A DNA stretch of 64,000 bases from Reticulitermes speratus (GCA_021186555.1 JAJKFL010000330.1:30916944-30980943), one strand, 5' to 3'; counted from the first letter of the stretch, positions 43,890 to 55,487 are shown. Translations and numbers: made by a program. The notes: generated by a model from the sequence alone, not told the origin.

Positions 43890-46005
43890 AATTTTCTAAA
43901 ATCATGTACTTACGAAAGGAGTATTCAACGAGGAGGGCAAAAATACTATAGTAAAAGAAACCTGTAAGTCTGTATTATTTAAAAAAAATAATATATAATA
44001 CTCCAATATCTCACGGTGTAGCTTTATAACACTAAAGTTATCAGAGACGTGACATCAGTCTGTTCGAAAGTCAGCGATGTTTGCAGGGTAAACTTTACAA
44101 TCTATAGGTAAAAAAGGATTAATATAAAGCAAAACATTTTACTGAAACTTGGTACACTACAAACGCCACGTCCCTGAACACCATAATTTTAAAATTTGAC
44201 CCCTTAAACCTTGAAGACAAAGGCACTGTGTTCTTCGAAACGTCAGGAGGTACCCACACATGACACAGCTGTACATCCCAGAAACTTGTATTCTCGCCAA
44301 CACCGCTGTGAGAACTTCAAAACTCTCATTACACAAATTAGAAAATATACACAAAGCCAAACACTTCTGGGAAATTTGATTAACCACAGGAACCAAGGAG
44401 AAATGATTTGCTTGGAGAAAAACAACAGTGGTAAAATTACTAATTACAGTAAAAATAAATGTACGCATGTTTTCGTGTAAAGTACCTGTTTTTTTATTGT
44501 AATAAAAATTGTAAATAGAAATTGTAATGAGAATGCTAATTGTTAATTTTTATGAAAATCCGTGTTTGGGAGCCCATTTGTTCCATGTGGAGACGAGGGG
44601 ACAGAGGGACAGACACGACGAATCTACTGACTACAGATGACGAGATGATCGCCGCAGTGTGGATGGGAGTGTCTGTCGCGGTGCGGGGGATTTCTGCGTA
44701 TAGACGGGACTACTGACTGCTTTTGGTAGGAGTGGTAGATAATTCTATTAGCTTACAGAATGAAAACATCATATATTTCGAGTGGTATGTAGTCAGCAAG
44801 TGCAATGTGAGAATTCTTTATGCATGAGAAGTACCAAATCAGCACGATAATTTTCGCATGTGCATTTTTGGCTTTCCTAACCGGAATAATCTCCTGGTCT
44901 GTGGAGGGTAATAATCGTTATTCGCTATACGAATGGGCCTAAAGAGGGTGACGAAAGGATCCTTTCTTGGCAAGACATTTGCTTAACATAAACTTTACTG
45001 AAATATTTATAATAACTTCTTGTGTCTTCTCACATTTTTTTATAAATCCTTACGTAAGGCTTGTAATTATTTGCCAATTAAATTAATGTTCTACGTGCGA
45101 ATTTAATAATTAACATTCCATTGAGAATGTAAAAAATAGAAATTCTGACGTTTTAGCAGCCGTTGTGTATCATATTTTGTTCTGCCTTAAGACATAATAC
45201 TGGAATTGAAAAATGTTGTACTTGTGTAAAGTCAGTGTTTATATATCAGAATACAGAATTGTGTGTGACCCAAAATACAACAGTGTGACGGAAGAATATC
45301 AACTCTCCCGCCTTATAAATTCTCATAGTTTCCTTGTTTGTATCAATGTATGAAATTTAAATACTGATTTAAAAGCTATATATTCTGTTACAGCATGATG
45401 AGAGCATCAGATTTTGTAAAATTTTATTGTGCTAGATTTATTTCGAGTTTACGCATGTATACTGAAAGTGGCGATGACACCACACACCCATTTTCCTTTG
45501 TAAATAGCGACAGTAGGCAGAAAAACAATATTAACGCTTCTTCGGATACATCTGGTATTGGCTCGCACATTCTCTCTCCGCCCATTTTATCACTACAGTA
45601 GTCAGGGTTAATTATGTACCGCTTTGAGACATTGTAAAAACTGCATGTGAATAGGAAAGTACTACATTCATACACGATTGACCTTTAACACATCGCATTA
45701 ATTCCCACTTGCTGTGTTGTTTAGACGATAACCTTCAACATGTATTTTGCCAGACTGTCACTATTTTTTCTTCTCTGTTCCTTGAACAATACCGGATATG
45801 AGGTGTTTTGCCCACCACGTCACGAAACACTTCAAAACTAATAATTTATAAACAGTATACAAACTGCCTTATGCTTAATAGCAATTCTGAGCGAAAAGTT
45901 CCCAAGGATTAGTAAGTCCTTTATGCATGCATTAACAAGAGCCGTAATGTACTATAACGTAACATCGAGGGACATTCGAGTAACAATTGTCGCCGTGGAA
46001 AAGTA
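43890..46005. other. No gene recognised; one hammerhead-like relic
   Basis: At 44208-44250 CTTGAAGA, an imperfect stem, CGAAACGTCAGG suggests a decayed hammerhead-like motif. A 54-codon frame at 44552-44716 (DDEMIAAVWMGVSVAVRGIS) is GC-richer but unrecognised. Confidence 0.4.
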
Positions 46006-46045
46006 GTAATTAAGGGAGGGTCGGGTAAGAGTCCGCAGCTTCTAA

Positions 46046-46588
46046 AGCCGGGATTAGACGGAGCGTTGCTCGGCTCGTTTTACGTCATAACTGACGTCAT
46101 TGACAAGGAATCGTGTTCAAAAGCGCCGTGTAACCGGCCTGGCGCGGCGCGGCTTGTGATTGGTGGAGCGAGGTTCGTTGGATCGCCTCAGAAGCGGTAT
46201 TTTCACGATCCTCAAAGGGACTCGGCGCGGGCAGCTTTTGCGGCTACACGGCGCTTGCAGTCTACGCGCCAAGCCAGTCTCTTCCAAGCCTGTATACACT
46301 TAGGTCTGGTCTTTGTTTTCTGCTGTCGGGGTGCGCGAAGAGTGAAACTTTCTGTCCCACAATTGGTATTGGCTAGAATGGAGTGGTCAAACGAGGACAT
46401 TTTTAAGTTCATAGAACAACACGGCTTATTCCACAAGCCGAGCCGAACCTACCCGAGCAAGGCCGCTGGTCCGCCATTTGCCGAGCTGCGCCGCGTCGTG
46501 TAGCCAGATTGTATTTTCTGTTCCGATCTGTTGGCCGAGCAAGTGACGTCACTTCACTGGACGAGCCACGCGCCGTCTAATCCCGGCT
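46046..46588 (+). mobile_element. PIF/Harbinger-like element, copy 1 (543 bp)
   Basis: Ends AGCCGGGATTAGACGG and the complement, flanked by TAA (46043-46045, 46589-46591), the 3-bp TAA/TTA duplication of PIF/Harbinger elements. An ATG at 46378 opens a frame MEWSNEDIFKFIEQ, resembling the start of the MADF/Myb-like DNA-binding proteins these elements encode. It continues for 41 codons to TAG at 46501. GC-rich compared with the flanks. No transposase. Confidence 0.85.
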
Positions 46589-46949
46589 TAAGAGTGCGCA
46601 GTGCCAATTTCTCGAAACCAACGATAGGTAGTAGCACAATGCACACGGTGGCAGTTAACGCACCTACTATGGGCAGTGGAGCAAAAGACTCAGAGAGGTG
46701 TTCAACGTGAGTGGCATTCATCAGTTTTGGTTTCGAACACTGTAACTCTTTTGTGTGACGAAGTAAGAATTTTCTCCTGAAAGACTTCCGGACAAAAGGT
46801 AAGCCTATGTCATAAAATCCCAGTAATCAAATCATTATTTGGCTAATTACTCAAACACAAAATGTAACAAACATGGTGGTTATAGGAAAACGTTATGAAA
46901 GTGAGCGTGTCGTCTAAAATTGCGCGGGGTAAGAGTGCGCCCACTCTTA

Positions 46950-47492
46950 AGCCGGGATTAGACGGCTCGTGGCTCGTCCAGTGACGTGACGTCACTTGCT
47001 CGGCCAACAGATCGGAACATAAAATACAATCTGGCTACACGACGAGGCGCAGCTCGGCAAATGGCGGACCAGCGGCCTTGCTCGGGTAGGTTCGGCTCGG
47101 CTTGTGGAATAAGTCGTGTTGTTCTATGAACTTAAAAATGTCTTCGTTTTACCACTCCATTCTAGCCAATACCAATTGTGGAACAGAAAGTTTCACTCTT
47201 CGCGCACCCCGACAGCAGAAAACAAAGACCAGACCTAAGTGTATTCAGGCTTGGACGATACTGGCTTGGCGCGTAGACTGCAAGCGCCGTGTAGCCGCAA
47301 CAGCTGCCCGCGCCGAGTCCCTTTGAGAATCGTGAAAAACCCGCTTCTGAGGCGATCCAACAAGCCTCGCTCCACCAATCACAAGCCGCGCCGCGCCAGG
47401 CCGGTTACACGGCGCGTTTGAATACGATTCTTTGTCAGTGACGTCAGTTATGACGTAAAACGAGCCGAACCACGCGCCGTCTAATCCCGGCT
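46950..47492 (-). mobile_element. PIF/Harbinger-like element, copy 2 (543 bp, inverted)
   Basis: Same length and ends as copy 1, in the opposite orientation, flanked by TTA (46947-46949, 47493-47495). Its version of the MADF-like frame has a stop after MEW. The two copies are highly similar, so they are young and could pair or recombine. Confidence 0.85.
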
Positions 47493-47592
47493 TTAGACGA
47501 ACCACATTCACATGAGCTAAAAAGATATCTTATTCTTATTATTTAAAGAGCGTTTTTCATATTTTGAAAAATGTTCTTCTCTGTTAGAGGCA

Positions 47593-49002
47593 ATGGGCAA
47601 GTACAGGAGGAAAACAGACAGGTCATTAAAAGCCACTACCGAAGTCATGGATAATTCTAACCGAAGTCTACACACTGGAGAAGGTAAGAGGTCAATCGCT
47701 GGAGACTTGGGAGTACATGAATCAACCCTGAGAAAAAGGTTGAAGCTAGGGACAGTAGCGACTCCTCTAGGTCGCTTCAAATCTACATTTTCCAATGAGG
47801 AAGATAAAACGTTAGCTGATTATTGCAGAGGTTTGGTCTAACTATTCGAATTCTAAAGGGATTAGCATTTGAGTCGCTGACCGTAGCTATGCTGATAACA
47901 GATTTAACAAAGAAAAGAAGAATGTTGGAAAGGATGTATGTTCCTGCAGCGATGGTATTCTTCTTAAAAGAATCTGTCACGAAGTGTGTTCTGAAGCTCC
48001 AGCCAGGACTCTACCTTTGATATCTGACACAGGATGTATGAATACATGCAATGACTGCAGCATTTTCAGAACCATGTCAAGGACAGGGAAGTTGGCCCAG
48101 TGCTACTTATTTTGGATAAACACATTTCCCATTGCAGCCTAGGAGCCATTATGTTCTGCAGAGATAATCACATAACTTTGTAAAGTATTCCTCCTCATGG
48201 ATCACACAAGATTCAACCTCTTGTCTGTGGATTATTTGGGCCCCTGAAATCAGCATACTCGCAAGAATGTTATACTTTTCTTGTAAATCATGGAAACCAG
48301 CCGATAACACAAAGAAATGTAGCTGGCTTATTTAAGAGAGCTTGCTTGCGGGTGGCCACATTTGACAAAGCGGAGAACAGCTTCAGGGCCTGCGGAATTT
48401 ATCCCTTTAAACCTCACGTGTTCTCACCTGAAGATTTCAGCCCTGCACAAGTTTAATTTCTTCCAAACATAGAAGCAAAGCAAACGATTGGAGCAACAGT
48501 TATGCAACAACGCGATGAGGCGTCGCCAAAACCGTCAACTTCAACCAGTGATGTGGCGCATTCAGATGTACTTGCATCTGATACATCAAGAGAAGAGCCG
48601 GCATCAAGAAGCTACACGTCCTTTTCAAAATTTTAAATTTCTCCAACAATGATATGCCCTGTGCCACGAACAACGGTGAGTAATCAAAGAAAGAGGAAAG
48701 CAAGAAAGAGTGAAATCTTGTCAAGTTCTTCATATAAAAACTCTTTACAAGAGAAACTTCGAGAGAAGGCTACTGAAGATGGGGAGAAGAAAGGAAAATG
48801 TAAACGGACAGCTGTAAGATGAAAGCTGGTCGACAAAGTTGTTGTCTCTATGTCTAACATAATGTGTCCAATATATGGAGAGGAATATCAAGATGCACCA
48901 GAGGAAGACTGGGTACAGTGTCACAGACGTAAGGAATGGTGGCATGAAGCTTGTACAGCTTACGAATCAGGCCAGTTTGCGTGTGACTACTGTTCTACTT
49001 AA
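47593..49002 (+). pseudogene. pogo-like transposase with C-terminal PHD-like finger
   Basis: The N-terminus MGKYRRKTDRS leads into a helix-turn-helix (SIAGDLGVHESTLRKRLK) and LGRFKSTFSNEE, as in pogo/Jerky-type transposases. The middle is deleted or scrambled (47840-48090). The catalytic-domain end is recognisable: LLILDKHISHC with a catalytic-type D, HKIQPLVCGLFGPLKSAYSQ, ITQRNVAGLFKRA, and ACGIYPFKPHVFSPEDFSP. The tail carries lysine-rich KRKARKSEI and a Cys/His finger: CPIYGEEY, WVQCHRR, WWHEACTA, CDYC, ending at TAA 49000-49002. In-frame stops (for example after NHITL) show it is dead. The upstream leader contains the two Harbinger-like insertions. Confidence 0.8.
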
Positions 49003-49324
49003 GAATCTATGTAAATTATTGCCACTTTCCTAATGCTCACTCTTACCCGAAACGTCGGGTAAGAGTGCGCATTTCCCATTTCTTGAAAATTATTTTGTAA
49101 CTCAAAATGTATTCAGTTAAATATCAGTGTGTCTTCTAATAATGTAAGTTAATGCTTCAGCCATTCTGCGTTCCTAAAATAAACTACTTCCTACGAATCG
49201 TTTCCGAGAATTTAAAAAAAATAAATTAGGTGCCTACTCTTACCCGAATTCCCCATTACGTATTCTGAGTTTGTATCTGTAGTCTTATACTAAATACTAA
49301 ATACGAGTACTTAAAATAAGGTAA

Positions 49325-49700
49325 TGGAGGAGATTAGAAAATGTCAGTTAGACCCAACGTTTAAAAAATTAAGAAGTGTTACATAGAGTCAAGGAAGAAA
49401 GGAACATCCTACATAAAATAAAACAGAGGAAGGCTAACTGGATTGGTCATATCTTGCGTAGGAACTGCCTTATAAAACACGTGATTGAAGGAAAGTTAGA
49501 AGGAAGGATAGAAATGACGGGAAGACGAGGTAGAAAACGTAAGCAGCTACTGGATGACCTTAAGGAAAAGAGAAGAAACTGGAAATTGAAAGAGGAAGCA
49601 CTATATCGCACTGTGTGGAGATATCGCTTTGGAAGGAGCCATGGACCTGTAAGACAGATTACAGAATATATCAGAGGCCCCGTATTCAGCACCAAAATGT
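49325..49700 (+). pseudogene. LINE C-terminal relic (HILRRN type), copy 1
   Basis: Translation gives EVLHRVKEERNILH, KANWIGHILRRNCL, KHVIEGKLEGRIEMTGRRGR, KRKQLLDDLKEKRR and a tail ending TE. This is the segment after the reverse transcriptase of a LINE lineage seen in many arthropods. Copy 2 at 53280-53640 is antisense and ends at about the same place. Confidence 0.75.
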
Positions 49701-49709
49701 TAATTCTTA

Positions 49710-50395
49710 ATCAATCAATTCTTATGCTATGTATTACGCCTTTATGCGTTTTTCCCTCCAATGTATTATTTTTTAAAGCGTCAACGATAACTTAAGACTA
49801 TAAATATGAACAGTTTCTAAATATCAAATAGTCTCAAATATTGTGACATGCCATTTACGAATTTATCAAATGAAGATGTTGGAAAAAATAATGTATGAAT
49901 GCAAATTCCTACTCTTCAAAACAATATTCCTTTTTGCATATAATCAAACAGTTATCTCTATGGAGTAACTCGAAAAACTTAACAACATTTAATTACAAAC
50001 GGCCATAAGTTTTTTTTTTTGTGAACTTGGCAATGAGCCTTCGTGTTTCATAAAGAGTGTTGAATTTATTGACGAGCTTATCTACTTTTAGCTTCCTTAA
50101 ATGAAGTCTCTGTTTCATACAGTTAATTTTAGAAACCTACATACCTGTATGGTTTACTTGATATAGCGACTTGTTACGTGCCTGGGAGTCGGGCTTTGAC
50201 TTTAGCCAAATACAAGAATGTTTCTTTTCGTCACCATAACTGTACTGAAAAAAATCTAGTTACTGTTGGCTGTAAATGCAATATGAAGGGTTTTATTATA
50301 AAGTCTCTACAGAAGTAAGAATCTTACAGGAAGTCTATTAACTACTTCCTGTTTACTCCATTCGTTTCAAATGGTATTGACTCTTCTATAGACCA
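49710..50395. other. No recognisable feature
   Basis: AT-rich; nothing recognised. Confidence 0.45.
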
Positions 50396-50404
50396 CCACC
50401 AAGG

Positions 50405-50600
50405 AGATGGACTTTCCGCGCCTGTCCAGACCGGTCCTTGGGTCCACCCAGCCTCCTGTAAAATGGGTAAAGCGGCCGGAGCGTGGCGTTAACCACAAAC
50501 CCCATCTAGCGGCGAGGTTAAATAAATGGTAGAGTTACACCTCTACCCCTTCTGTGCCTTCATGGCAGGTTATAGGGTGAAATTTACCTTCCCCATTTAC
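50405..50600 (+). mobile_element. SINE-like repeat family C, copy 2
   Basis: GTCCAGACCGG, CACCCAGCCTCCTGTAAAAT, GCGGCCGGAGCGTGG, CCCCATCTAGCGGCGAGGTT, GCCTTCATGG and a TTTACCTTCCCC end. The middle is shortened relative to 29396-29615. Confidence 0.7.
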
Positions 50601-50649
50601 ACCTCTTCTCTAGCCCTTGTCGGTATATTACTAATGTCGCTTTTTTTTA

Positions 50650-51260
50650 ATAAAGGATATTCCGTTGTGTTTCTATAAGTAATCAATAAGATTACCATCA
50701 AACACAGATATATTTATTTATAATAATATTCTGTTAACAACAAGCTACATGTTTCGACCAAAAAGGGCCACCTTAAGAATTTATATAAACATAAAAACAT
50801 AAAGCGCAGACATAATATCAGATCATAGCAGATCTACAGTGGAAGATACACTACACAGTTTTTCTACGTGACATACTGCGATAGAAAATACAGGACGCGT
50901 GGGTGATATGACAAATTGTGCAACAACAGTGCTATAAGTTTTGCAAAGGTGGAATTATTGCAGGATTGCAGGTGTTGACTGTTTTTAAGAATTTTTAAGA
51001 GTTCTTTAAACGAGTTTTTTAAAACGAGTTTTAGTGACTTTTAGTGATTTGTGAAAACTTTATATGCGACGAGACCTTGTGGGATCATGTCTTGTGTATG
51101 TTTTATATATGGTCTACGCAACTAAATGTAGTAAAACCCCTGAAGATGGTAAGGTACCTTACCGAAACATGTCGGGTTAATTAAGAGTTAATTAATCTAC
51201 TATTAAAATTTTTAATAGTGAAGGTGCATCAAGTTGGATTTAATTTCAATTTTAATTTAT
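50650..51260. mobile_element. Penelope-like unit, older relative of 27290-27645
   Basis: The right part (50990-51260) matches the right arm of the 27-kb unit: CGACGAGACCTTGTGGGATC, ATATGGTCTACGCAA, CCCCTGAAGATGG, CATGTCGGGTTAATTAA, TTAATAGTGAAGGTGCATCA. A left hammerhead-like relic lies at 50742-50779 on the minus strand (GAAACATGT kept, CTGAAGA changed to CTTAAGG). Confidence 0.65.
51137..51176 (+). ncRNA. Hammerhead-ribozyme-like motif, intact core
   Basis: Stem I AACCC/GGGTT, CTGAAGA, extra T, stem II GGTAAG-GTAC-CTTACC, GAAA, palindromic ACATGT, C at the cleavage position. Differs from 27550-27589 by a compensated base pair in stem II. Confidence 0.7.
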
Positions 51261-51494
51261 ACAAAAAGAAGTAAATTAAACATACTTGACTCTTCCATTT
51301 TTATATTAAGTATGATGATTGCCCTGTTGGACCGAAAAATATAGCTTCTTTTAATATAATATTATTAAAAATGTAGTCGTCTTTCGAGTAATGTTATTAA
51401 TTAATTAATGTGGCTTCGTTCGTCAAGAGCTAATTCGATGCTCGATATTATATTGTGTGTTCACATCATCCTGAAACATAATAATATAATAATA

Positions 51495-51868
51495 ATCATG
51501 GCTCAACAGCCCTATATGGGCTTGGGCCTCCTCTTGTTTCCTCTTTTCGAGGTTACTAAGTCGTGCGCATTCGTGGCAGTTGGTGACTGGTCAACTGGCC
51601 GCGCTGCTTTTCTATCGATCCTGATGTGTCCGCCATCTGAAATGGAGAAAATTTTGCTTACGCAACATTTTTATTCATGCCCGTGAGGTTCTTTTACATG
51701 CCGTAAATCTACGACATGGGACCGACGGCTTTACTTCCCCTCCGAAGGAAGTTGTGCTACGGATTTTTATCACCCTTAAAAATCCATCGACCTCGGTCGG
51801 GATCGAACCCGCGAACCTTGGGTCCAGTGGCGAGCACGCTAACCACTAGTCCACCGAGGTCGACCATC
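51495..51868 (-). mobile_element. SINE family E (tRNA-like head, SINE A tail)
   Basis: Minus strand head: GACCTCGGTGGACTAGTGGT (A box TGGACTAGTGG), AGCGTGCTCGCCACTGGACC, B box GCGGGTTCGATCCCGAC. The body (CGGCATGTAAAAGAACCTCA, GGGCATGAATAA) is unlike SINE A, but the 3' end (TCGAAAAGAGGAAA, GGAGGCCCAAGCCCATATAG, GGCTGTTGAGCCAT) matches the SINE A terminus seen at 33141-33200. The head is a different tRNA from that of SINE A. Confidence 0.8.
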
Positions 51869-51874
51869 CTGAAA

Positions 51875-52565
51875 CATCCCGCTATGTAATTAATGGAAGT
51901 GAACGGGCACTTAATGAAACGCATACCTTCCTGTAACAGAGATGAAGGCCAGGCCAGCACAGCGTTAACGTTTCGCTGAAGGTCGTACACCATAATCAAC
52001 TAAATAACGAACCGCAACTTCGGTGTTATTAGAGCAAGCAATTTGCATTTGTATCGAATCACATATTACCTCTGAGAAGCGTTTCATTACGCTGTTTAAA
52101 CTAATTGTTAATGCAATTATAACATAGCTGTACATGTTCTTTATGTTTGTCACATGATATGAGAGATTGTGGAGTATTCAAATTTGTGGCCTTTTGCCCT
52201 CGGGTGAATAGAAATGACAGTTCAAATGCCACATCAGCCTTTAATTACGAATAACAAAGCCAATATAAACAATAGTACGTAGTGTTTATTTTATCGCTGT
52301 TCTGATTACCGCAGGTGTCACAGGATGTCCCGGCGGATGCTGGCTTTCTAAGCGGTAAAGCTAGCGTGTTCGGTGCCACGATAAAAGAGACACTCTGTAT
52401 GATATAATACCGATACTGCTTCAGGATCATAATGGGCAAAAAGGGCTAGTGTGCCTGTACCCAACAGAATAAATAAAATTTCCACCAGAATAAGGGTTAC
52501 AACTTAGCTGTTTCCTCGTAATATATAAATGTTGTTGATTTGCTTAGGAATTGCACAAGTAAAGC
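51875..52565. other. No recognisable feature
   Basis: No repeat or coding signal recognised. Confidence 0.45.
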
Positions 52566-52573
52566 CTTAGTTT

Positions 52574-52832
52574 GCCGATCCCAGTGGCCGCGCGGTCTAA
52601 GGCGTGGGTCTGCGGCCGCTCGCTTACTGGGATTGTGGGTTTTAATCCCGCCGGGGGCATGGATGTCTGTCTGTTGTGAGTGTTGAGTGTTGTCAGGTAG
52701 AGGTCTCTGCGTCGGGCTGATCACTCGTCCAGAGGAGTCCTACCGACTGTGGTGTGTCTAATATGTGTGATCGTGAAGCGTCGTAAAATGACGAGGGCTA
52801 GGCCCCCTAAGGGGCTGTCGAGCCATAGGAAA
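52574..52832 (+). mobile_element. SINE family A, full length
   Basis: Head GCCGATCCCAGTGGCCGCGC, A-box region GGTCTAAGGCGTGGGTC, B box GTGGGTTTTAATCCCGCC (mutated GTTCGA), long-type tail ending CCCCCTAAGGGGCTGTCGAG and an A tail. Target duplication not clear. Confidence 0.9.
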
Positions 52833-52919
52833 AAAATTGATAACGAGAATGATGAAATGCAGATCTATCTTGGGGTCTGTTATTTACCACTGACATCAGT
52901 ATGCGAGTAGAAGACTGTA

Positions 52920-52997
52920 CAGAGGGGAGCAGAAGTCGCTTGACACTCGATATATAACATGTTGTCTCTAGTGTCAATTGGGTTTCGCGTCACTCTG
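52920..52997. mobile_element. 78-bp MITE (family M2), copy 2
   Basis: CAGAGGGGAGCAGAAGTCGC-TTGACACTCG at the left and TTTCGCGTCACTCTG at the right. TA on the left; TG on the right, where TA is expected. Same length as 24619-24696. Confidence 0.75.
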
Positions 52998-53112
52998 TGT
53001 ACAGTCAAATCGTAGAGTGATTATTGAGTGTATTTAATTTTATACAGATTCAGTACAGTTGTTTTCTACGTACTAGATTTATTTCGAACTACTCCATAAA
53101 ACTTAGTTTTTG

Positions 53113-53158
53113 CCCTCCTACATGTTTCGGCAACCTATTGCAGACATCATCAGGGAGG
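53113..53158 (-). ncRNA. Hammerhead-ribozyme-like motif
   Basis: Minus strand: CCTCC, CTGATGAT, an imperfect stem ending TTGCC, GAAA, palindromic ACATGT, A, then GGAGGG for stem I. Stem II is weak. Confidence 0.45.
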
Positions 53159-53279
53159 TGTAATATTATAAAGACACAAGCAGCCCAACACATATCAGTA
53201 AACGCTAAAAATATATACATCAGCATTAGTTAATTGATGTAGAATATTACGAAAAATCCATTCATTTATTCATCCTGTA

Positions 53280-53640
53280 GTCTGTCTTACGACAGGTCCG
53301 TAGCTTCTTCCAAAGCGAGTTCTCCACAGAGTGCGATCTAGTGCTTCCTCCTTTAATTTCCAGTATCTTCTCTTTTCCTTAAGGCATCCAGCAGCTGCTT
53401 ACGTCTTCTCCCTCGCCTTCCCGTCATTTCTATCCTTCCCTCTAACTTTCCTTCAATCACGTGTTTCAGAAAGCAGTTTCTACGCAAGATCTGACCAATC
53501 CAGTTAGCCTTTCTTCTTTTTATTGTATGTACGATATTCCTCTCCTCCTTCACTCTTTGTAATACTTCTTCATTTCTCACACGATCGGTCCAACTGATCT
53601 TCTCCATTCTTCTCCAACACCACATTTCAAAACTTTCCAG
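53280..53640 (-). pseudogene. LINE C-terminal relic (HILRRN type), copy 2
   Basis: A minus-strand 90-codon frame: MWCWRRMEKISWTDRVRNEE, VLQRVKEERNIVHTIKRRKA, NWIGQILRRNCFLKHVIEG, KLEGRIEMTGRRGRRRKQLL. Then a frameshift, with the remaining tail (ALDRTLW-type block) recognisable near 53300-53345. Confidence 0.75.
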
Positions 53641-53649
53641 GTATTTCTA

Positions 53650-54485
53650 ATCTACTAAAAATTAGTCAGGTTAAAATAATAAAGAAGTATTAAAACATAA
53701 AATTTAAGAAGGTAAAAATCTGTCTCCAAACACTTTGCAGTTTTTGGTTAACTGTTTTCTTTTTTACTGGAAAAAAATCCAAGGTTTTGACGCACGATAT
53801 TTACTGCAGGAGTGATCTTTCTGCTTTGTTCTATGCGGCACTAACACTCATGGACTAACATTGTGTGTTGTTTAATTACGGTGAAAATTAAACTTCCCTA
53901 CAGAGGGTTCAGTGTGGATAGAAAATACTAAATTTAATCTAAATTTTTTTCTCTAGTTTAGGAGCCCGAACAGAGCTTATCAGCCTACTATGCTTTTATA
54001 TTATGCATTTCGCATAAAGAAGAACTAACAATGTATACGGTATGCTGTGTATGCTACTTCCATAATGCAGGCCAATCCCAATTTGCATTGTATTATTTTT
54101 GAGAAAAACAAATATATTGTAAAGTCCTATAAATTAAAAAAAGAGGTTTGCTGATTCTTATTAAATATAGACCATTTGTTTCTATTACGCCTTCAACTTT
54201 CTACAAGTCAATTAACGTGACATAACTTGAAGGTACAGAATTAATGCAAGTAAGCAGAAATGCAGAAAAAGTTAGATGAGTGAGCACCGATGTTTAATTT
54301 AGTAACACTTCAAACCTAAATTATCACCTCATAGAGCAATAAAATAACGCATCGGAAAGATTCCCGTAACACACAACATTTTATACAAACCAATGGCTGG
54401 AATTTCTTGATTAACTGACGGACTGTCAATTTGTCAGGGACTGCCGGCCATGAAGTCAGTTTTTTTTATTATTTACGTTGTAATA
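53650..54485. other. Mostly nothing; a LINE 3' scrap
   Basis: GGAATTTCTTGATTAACTGA near 54401 resembles the RTE 3' end at 56131. Otherwise AT-rich and unassigned. Confidence 0.4.
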
Positions 54486-54489
54486 AGTA

Positions 54490-54655
54490 CATCAACGATT
54501 ATGCCACGTTCAAAGCACAATTTCTCCTCCAATCATCGCAGTTAAGCACCGTTGGGCATGGTAAATACTTCAATGAGTGACAGAAATTCTGAGAGCCTCA
54601 ACCTCCTAGAGCCCTCACGATCTGTATAGGGGTTGCTTTTACCTTTTCCTTGTAA
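54490..54655 (+). mobile_element. 5S rRNA-derived SINE
   Basis: The head aligns by eye along most of animal 5S rRNA: CAACGATTATGCCACGTTCA, then TTTCTCCTCCAATCATCGCA, then GTTAAGCACCGTTGGGCATG, then TACTTCAATGAGTGAC. These correspond to the CAACGACCATACCACG, TCTCGTCCGATCACCGAAG, GTTAAGCAACGTYGGGC and TACTTGGATGGGTGACC segments of 5S. The tail GAAATTCTGAGAGCCTCAAC-CTCC is the same as in SINE D (55488-55795), not 5S. It is too diverged to be a 5S gene. Confidence 0.8.
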
Positions 54656-54659
54656 TAAA

Positions 54660-55480
54660 TATAAACCATAAATGTGTAGGTTTGTTAAATACCAGCGACG
54701 CTAAATTCTTCATGTAATATGTAATATCTTTTTCCATAAAAGGCAGGCGTTGATACGTAAATACATATATATATATGAATGAATGTCATGTTAATTTAAA
54801 TACGGACACGATGCTCCGTGACTATTCCTGTAAGTGTTGCCTCCGTCCCCAAAATTCTATCATACGACTATAATAACTGAAATATGATTTTGACAGCCCC
54901 CATCATACACTCTGAGTGACAACGTCTTTAATTAGTCTATAAACACCAACTCATGTTTACCACCCCTCTGTTCAGTGCCACTGACACGTACCCTCTTGGT
55001 AACAAGCATGATGTTATATACTCATTATTGCCTTACGTGTATGACTCCACAACAGGACTTCATGATGTCAGTGCATTCATTGAGATGAAAAGAAATTTAA
55101 ACCACCAGAATTACCATCGTGGTTCCGACAATTAACACTGGCTATTATCTTGAATCTCCCATCAAATGCACTTGGAATGAATGACATCCTCGAATGGCCA
55201 AAGCATACATGCCACGCTGGTTCAGTCATCGATGGAAATGATTAGAGAATGTAACGACAAGTTTAAAGGCGTAGTTGCTCAATTAGTGTTAAGGATTTCA
55301 TTCATCATCACCTCAGTTTTTTGGCATGTAACAACGAAGAGAAATCTGAGAGCAAAGAATGACTTCAGTCTCCTGGAAATCACACTCAGAGAAAGAGTTA
55401 AAGACCAAGGACAGATATCAAGGTCACAGATAAAACCAAAGACAGATATCAAGGTCACAGATAAGACTGAGGACAGATGT
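54660..55480. other. No recognisable feature
   Basis: AT-rich. Short tandem similarity of ACAGATATCAAGGTCACAGA at 55412-55462. Confidence 0.4.
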
Positions 55481-55487
55481 GAAAGTG

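Larger units (their letters stand above)
46013..49256 (+). mobile_element. pogo-like DNA transposon with two nested elements
   Basis: Ends share GGGTAAGAGT (46020-46030, and the complement ACTCTTACCC at 49237-49246), with TA at 46011-46012 and 49257-49258. GGTAAGAGTGCGC recurs inside at 46928 and 49055. After subtracting the two PIF/Harbinger-like insertions the element is about 2.15 kb, normal for pogo. It encodes the decayed transposase at 47593-49002. Confidence 0.75.

Noticed and set aside
44552..44716. 54-codon GC-richer frame (DDEMIAAVWMGVSVAVRGIS)
   Set aside because: No recognised similarity, no splice signals, too short to support; left as unassigned.
46066..46503. 145-codon frame as a host gene
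   Set aside because: Most of it is 5' region of the PIF/Harbinger-like element; only the last roughly 41 codons resemble a MADF-type start, and the second copy has a stop.
54490..54600. 5S rRNA gene
   Set aside because: Similarity to 5S is clear but diverged, and it runs into a SINE tail shared with another family.
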